Of a DNA stretch of 21,099 bases, positions 18,134 to 21,099 are shown piece by piece. Both the position numbers and the translations under genes were made by a program. The DNA lies in the NCBI GenBank assembly GCA_900660155.1, contig CABFPE010000150.1, positions 168,182 to 189,280 on the forward strand. The letters are read 5' to 3'. How positions within the stretch are numbered: position 1 is the stretch's first letter; every line of letters begins with the position of its first letter. The notes beneath the pieces are model-generated. The model worked only from the letters and a program-made list of their open reading frames with translations. It searched no databases and had not been told where the DNA came from. Origin of the DNA: Hofstenia miamia (lineage: Eukaryota; Xenacoelomorpha; Acoela; Hofsteniidae).

Positions 18134-18247
18134 CATATGAAAAACAAATTTTTAGATATCATACATTTTTCGCTACATATTGTTCTAAAACCTATAAAGT
18201 TAACACCATTAAAAAGTTATGTTTAACAATAATACAAATATAACCTT

Positions 18248-18600
18248 GATGAGTATTCAGCCTTAAACATTGGGGAAACAAGGCGACATCTACAAACTGG
18301 ATTAAAGATTATCTTAAAGGCTACTAAAAATCTGAAATATTGTGATTACCATCAGCCAAAGTAAGAAAATTTCAATATTATAACTGAGAGCAATTACACA
18401 AAAATCGCCGATGCAATTATTATAAGAGAATGATGCAACATCAATCTATTAAAGAAACAATACCATTATTTCAAAATATTACATCTATTCTTAAGCCATA
18501 TTTAATTTCCCTCAATTTTATTACTGATGAAGCTATGATTATGTACCGAAACACGCATGATTTTGAATAAATTTGTTGTTTATATGGCATATGCTAAGCC
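18248..18600 (+). pseudogene. GIY-YIG endonuclease remnant (Penelope-like)
   Basis: A single + frame reads NIGETRRHLQTGLKIILKAT, then after one TAA ENFNIITESNYTKIADAIII, RE, a TGA, and CNINLLKK. This matches the YIGET.R.L..R..EH block and the later F.I......L.I.EA..I....P.LN block at the C-terminus of GIY-YIG-bearing retroelements (Penelope-like elements, and some LINEs). The leading GIY Tyr and the upstream RT are absent, so the copy is 5'-truncated, as expected for retroelements. It is followed by GAAACACGCATGATTTTGAA, which looks like an element 3' UTR, and then (TA)n. Confidence 0.6.
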
Positions 18601-18685
18601 TGAGCAAATTTACATTTAATATGTATATATATATATATACATACATAAATTTTATTATATTTTTCTAAAATTATTCAATTCATTT

Positions 18686-18720
<35 letters not shown>

Positions 18721-18726
18721 ATATAT
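18686..18726. repeat. (TA)n microsatellite with one interruption
   Basis: TA runs fill 18686-18726, broken once by TTTA, and end at the left terminus of the Tc1 element. A matching run at 20197-20226 follows its right terminus. Confidence 0.9.
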
Positions 18727-18727
18727 A

Positions 18728-20190
18728 CAGTCATGGCCAAAGGTTTTTGTACACTTTGTTTATATTAAATATATAATCACAACATCCCAGTACATTGAGA
18801 ATTTGGTAATAATAAGATTAAGCACAATACTGCATGCATTGAATTTTCTTGTAATGAAAAATTATCATATTATATTGTGCTAAGTTGTATTATAGGTGAA
18901 AAAAGAAAGTTGGCAAATTTTGAGTGGCAAAAATTTTTGAATATTGAACTGAATAAAATATATTTGCACCGAAGGTGATATAAAACACTTTAAATCTTCA
19001 ACTAATAGTTTGTCAAAATACCTTTGTTGTCTATGCACTGTTGTAATCTTTTTGGCTATGATAGATAAACCTTCTTGATGTATGACTCATCAATTCCTTT
19101 CCATGATTTCATTGCTTGGATTGAATCCTTTTTGTTCTTTGGCTGCTTTTCATGAAGTTGTAATTTAAGGATAGACAAATAATTTTCTATTATTTTTAAG
19201 TCTCGAGACTGAGGTGCCCAATTCTCCATAAAATTTACGTTATTGGACTTCATCCACTTTTTTTACAAGAGCAGATCAATGGCATGGTGCATTGTCATCT
19301 TGGAATTTGTAGGGAATTAGTTTGAAATTTTTTATGGTAGTAAGCAAACAAATCCTCAGATTTCAATATATTTCTTGCCATTAACAGTTCATTCAATTAT
19401 TTAAATTTCCCCAACACCTTTTGATGTCATACACCTCAAACCATAACTGACGTGGATGATTTATATCTTTGATAAACAATGCCTCTTTTGATTTTTTCCT
19501 GGTTGACTTTATGCACCCATTGAACACCATAATCACGTTGTAATTCTATTTTGCACTCATCAGAAAACACGATCCGATTAATCAAACATTCCGGGTAATT
19601 TAAATACTACTGTGAGAATTTCTTTCTTTTGTTTTGGGTGATTTTGACAAGGTTGGTTTCCACATTGCTTTCACTGACGTAATTGATTGCTCTTTCAATC
19701 TGCGTGCAACAGTTTTTCTTCCAATTGAGATGCTGTGCATATGCTCCAGTTGTCTTGAGAATTAGATGTTTGGCGATTTTCTAATGATAATTTCTTAATA
19801 ATAGGATCAGTTCTTTGAGATGTTTTCCGAGGTCTTCCTTTCTTTGATGATTCTTGAAATGATTTTGTAGCTGTGTAATGATCTAATGTATATTTGACAG
19901 TTCCAAAAGAACACCCAATAATTCTTTGTACATCACGATATCGTTTATGTTCATTTTTGAATAAAACCACAATTAATCTTCGATTTTCAGCAAATAAATT
20001 TTTACCAGACTTAACCATGTTTCGAAATGCAATTGAATGAGTATAATTCAGCAAAGTGAAGGTTATTATAACAATGGCGATAACATTAGCCTACACACAA
20101 TAAAAAAGATGTGTATTTGAGTAACTGCGGAAATTTATAAATGTTTGAACAAAGTGTTGAACAATTTTTGACCATTCCGAACTAGTGCTA
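18728..20190 (-). mobile_element. Tc1/mariner element in (TA)n
   Basis: The left end CAGTCATGGCCAAAGGTTTT with TGTACACTTTGTTTAT matches the right end read on the - strand (ATGGTCAAAAATTGTTCAAC, ACTTTGTTCAAACATTTA, about 20176-20137). The outermost right bases have diverged (CACTAGTTCGGA in place of ACAGTC). The element is ~1.46 kb, flanked by (TA)n on both sides, and contains a - strand transposase with DDE motifs. TA is the target of this superfamily. Confidence 0.8.
19010..20018 (-). pseudogene. Tc1-family transposase, decayed
   Basis: The likely start is MVKSGKNLFAENRRLIVVLF (ATG at 20016-20018). It is followed by a paired helix-turn-helix region (RDVQRIIGCSFGTVKYTLDH) and a GRPRKTS GRPR-like hook near 19830. 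The catalytic domain shows VFSDECK near 19551-19577 (first Asp), FQDDNAPCH near 19280-19305 (second Asp) and WAPQSRDLKIIENYLSILK near 19165-19220 (IEN Glu). It ends ...WKGIDESYIKKVYLSQ. All three catalytic residues survive, but stops and frameshifts (around 19695, 19600, 19400 and 19265) prevent a full protein. SRDLKIIEN departs from the usual SPDLNPIEN. Confidence 0.85.
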
Positions 20191-20194
20191 TACA

Positions 20195-20196
<2 letters not shown>

Positions 20197-20226
<30 letters not shown>
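20197..20226. repeat. (TA)n microsatellite
   Basis: About fifteen TA units lie to the right of the Tc1 element, the likely continuation of the tract at 18686-18726 that it entered. Confidence 0.9.
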
Positions 20227-20229
<3 letters not shown>

Positions 20230-20392
20230 TTACAGCTTGAAATTAAATTTTCATGCATAGTAGTTCTTGATTTTTATTAACAGAGGAACACATAGTTTAA
20301 ATTTTACTTTAAAAGTGTAGAAATTTTAGACTTTGTAATTGGAAAAGCTATATTAATAATTGCTACATTTCTGAGAATTTCAATTCTATATA

Positions 20393-20959
20393 CAGGGTGT
20401 AACAAAAGTAACCAGACGCTTCATTTTACGAAAAATCTAACTTTATTCAGAAGAGTAGGAATAAAAAACGAATCATCCATCGTAGAATATGCAGTGTAGC
20501 GAGTCTAAAACAACTTACTGAGGTTATAATGCCCAAAACAATGAATTATAAAAGAAGAAAGTATTCATAGCAAATGTTCAAAATGATGAGCATCACGTGC
20601 AATACATTTGTTAACCTAGTCCAAGAACAGATCGCACATCTTGTTCACCAAATCTAATGGCATGGCACGAATTTCTTCGGTAATAGTAGATCGTTGATAG
20701 TGTTTGGGTTTCCGCCATAAACTTTGTTCTTTAGGAAGCCCCACAGAAAAAAGTCTGGTACAGTCAGGTCCGGAGACCGTGCAGGCCAATCGATGGGGCC
20801 TCAGCGACCAATCCACCTGTTGGGAAACTGGTTGTCCAACAACTCTCGCACAATAAGTGAATAATGGGGCTGAGCTCCATCACAGTTAAATTTCCATAAA
20901 TTGATGTACAGTTTTTTGCTTTCATTTTGCTAGCGTCTGGTTACTTTTGTTACACCCTG
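20393..20959 (-). mobile_element. 567-bp mariner-type derivative, perfect 28-bp TIRs
   Basis: The left terminus CAGGGTGTAACAAAAGTAAC + CAGACGCT (20393-20420) is the exact inverse complement of 20932-20959. TA flanks both sides (20391-20392 and 20960-20961). Just inside, CATTTTACG/CATTTTGC-like sequence extends the arms imperfectly. The interior keeps only the 3' part of a transposase on the - strand. The element is therefore an internally deleted, non-autonomous copy that could have been moved in trans. Identical termini suggest it is younger than the other elements here. Confidence 0.9.
20560..20815 (-). pseudogene. Mariner-type transposase, 3' fragment
   Basis: The - strand reads PIDWPARSPDLTVPDFFLWG and FLKNKVYGGNPNTINDL, then after a frameshift STITEEIRAMPLDLVNKMCD, ending ARDAHHFEHLL. 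These match the SPDLTPxDFFLWGxLK, EEIxxIP and GHHFEHLL blocks at the C-terminus of an IS630-Tc1-mariner transposase group common in invertebrates. The DNA-binding domain and the first two catalytic residues are missing because of the internal deletion. A 66-codon frame at 20616-20816 is a part of it in one frame only. Confidence 0.8.
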
Positions 20960-20961
20960 TA

Positions 20962-21099
20962 TGTAAGAATACGCTATTATCATAGTAATGAACTATTTCC
21001 AGATTTTCAAAACAAAAATGCATTTGTACATCAATCTATGTTAGCTTACATTACAAAGATTTTTTTTAAGAAATTAAAAATTAACTAATATATATATAT
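20962..21099. other. AT-rich flank ending in (TA)n
   Basis: There is no gene or motif. The last nine bases start another TA run cut by the window end. Confidence 0.5.

Noticed and set aside
17918..18226. 102-codon + frame.
   Set aside because: It crosses the solo LTR candidate and translates a (TA)n run as an Ile-Tyr repeat.
1..21099. CRISPR array, tRNA/rRNA genes, bacterial operons or phage.
   Set aside because: No regularly spaced repeats, cloverleaf sequences or ribosome-binding-site-led gene clusters were seen; the content is eukaryotic transposon debris.

Overview
The window looks like repeat-rich intergenic DNA from an AT-rich invertebrate-type animal genome. It carries Ty3/gypsy, non-LTR (LINE), Penelope/GIY-YIG and several Tc1/mariner elements, many (TA)n runs, no bacterial gene organisation and no rRNA or tRNA gene that I can see. 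The species cannot be named from the sequence; a cnidarian, sponge, mollusc or similar would all fit. Three single-base Ns mark assembly trouble.

Region 1-6.7 kb is built from one LTR family of about 1.14 kb. One copy (cut by the window start) ends near 1138, one spans 3329-4467 and one spans 5591-6727, all in + orientation. Each has a TATAAATA box, and the ends are TGTAGCAT...ATGYTACA. Between copies 2 and 3 lies an unrecognised reading frame that starts 34 bp after the LTR (170 aa, continuing past a stop as decayed coding sequence). Between copies 1 and 2 lies a decayed Ty3/gypsy protease-RT-RNase H segment on the - strand. It is followed by a 101-bp inverted piece of the same LTR's 3' end, so two LTR 3' ends face each other across the pol fragment.

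Region 7.6-12.6 kb is nested transposon debris. Two - strand pieces of a LINE reverse transcriptase (11.89-11.34 kb, N-terminal half; 8.11-7.64 kb, C-terminal half) may be one old copy split by a Tc1-type transposase pseudogene (8.28-9.17 kb) and a palindromic repeat rich in CCGGT/ATCCGG motifs (9.35-10.72 kb). A 444-bp MITE with TA duplications sits at 12.18-12.62 kb.

Region 12.6-15.3 kb has no recognisable gene. At 15.33-17.34 kb is the best protein-coding candidate. It appears as two frames only because an identical 554-bp segment occurs twice, each time next to an N. The simplest reading is that two overlapping contigs were not merged and a 434-bp contig was placed between them. Collapsing the overlap gives one uninterrupted 339-codon frame ending in a possible ADP-ribosyltransferase-like HGT motif.

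Region 17.3-21.1 kb holds a short solo LTR between (TA)n runs, a GIY-YIG remnant, a Tc1 element with a broken - strand transposase inserted in (TA)n, and a compact 567-bp mariner-type derivative with perfect 28-bp terminal inverted repeats. Apart from the 15.3-17.3 kb frame and the LTR-internal frame, essentially everything recognisable is mobile-element sequence, mostly inactive.
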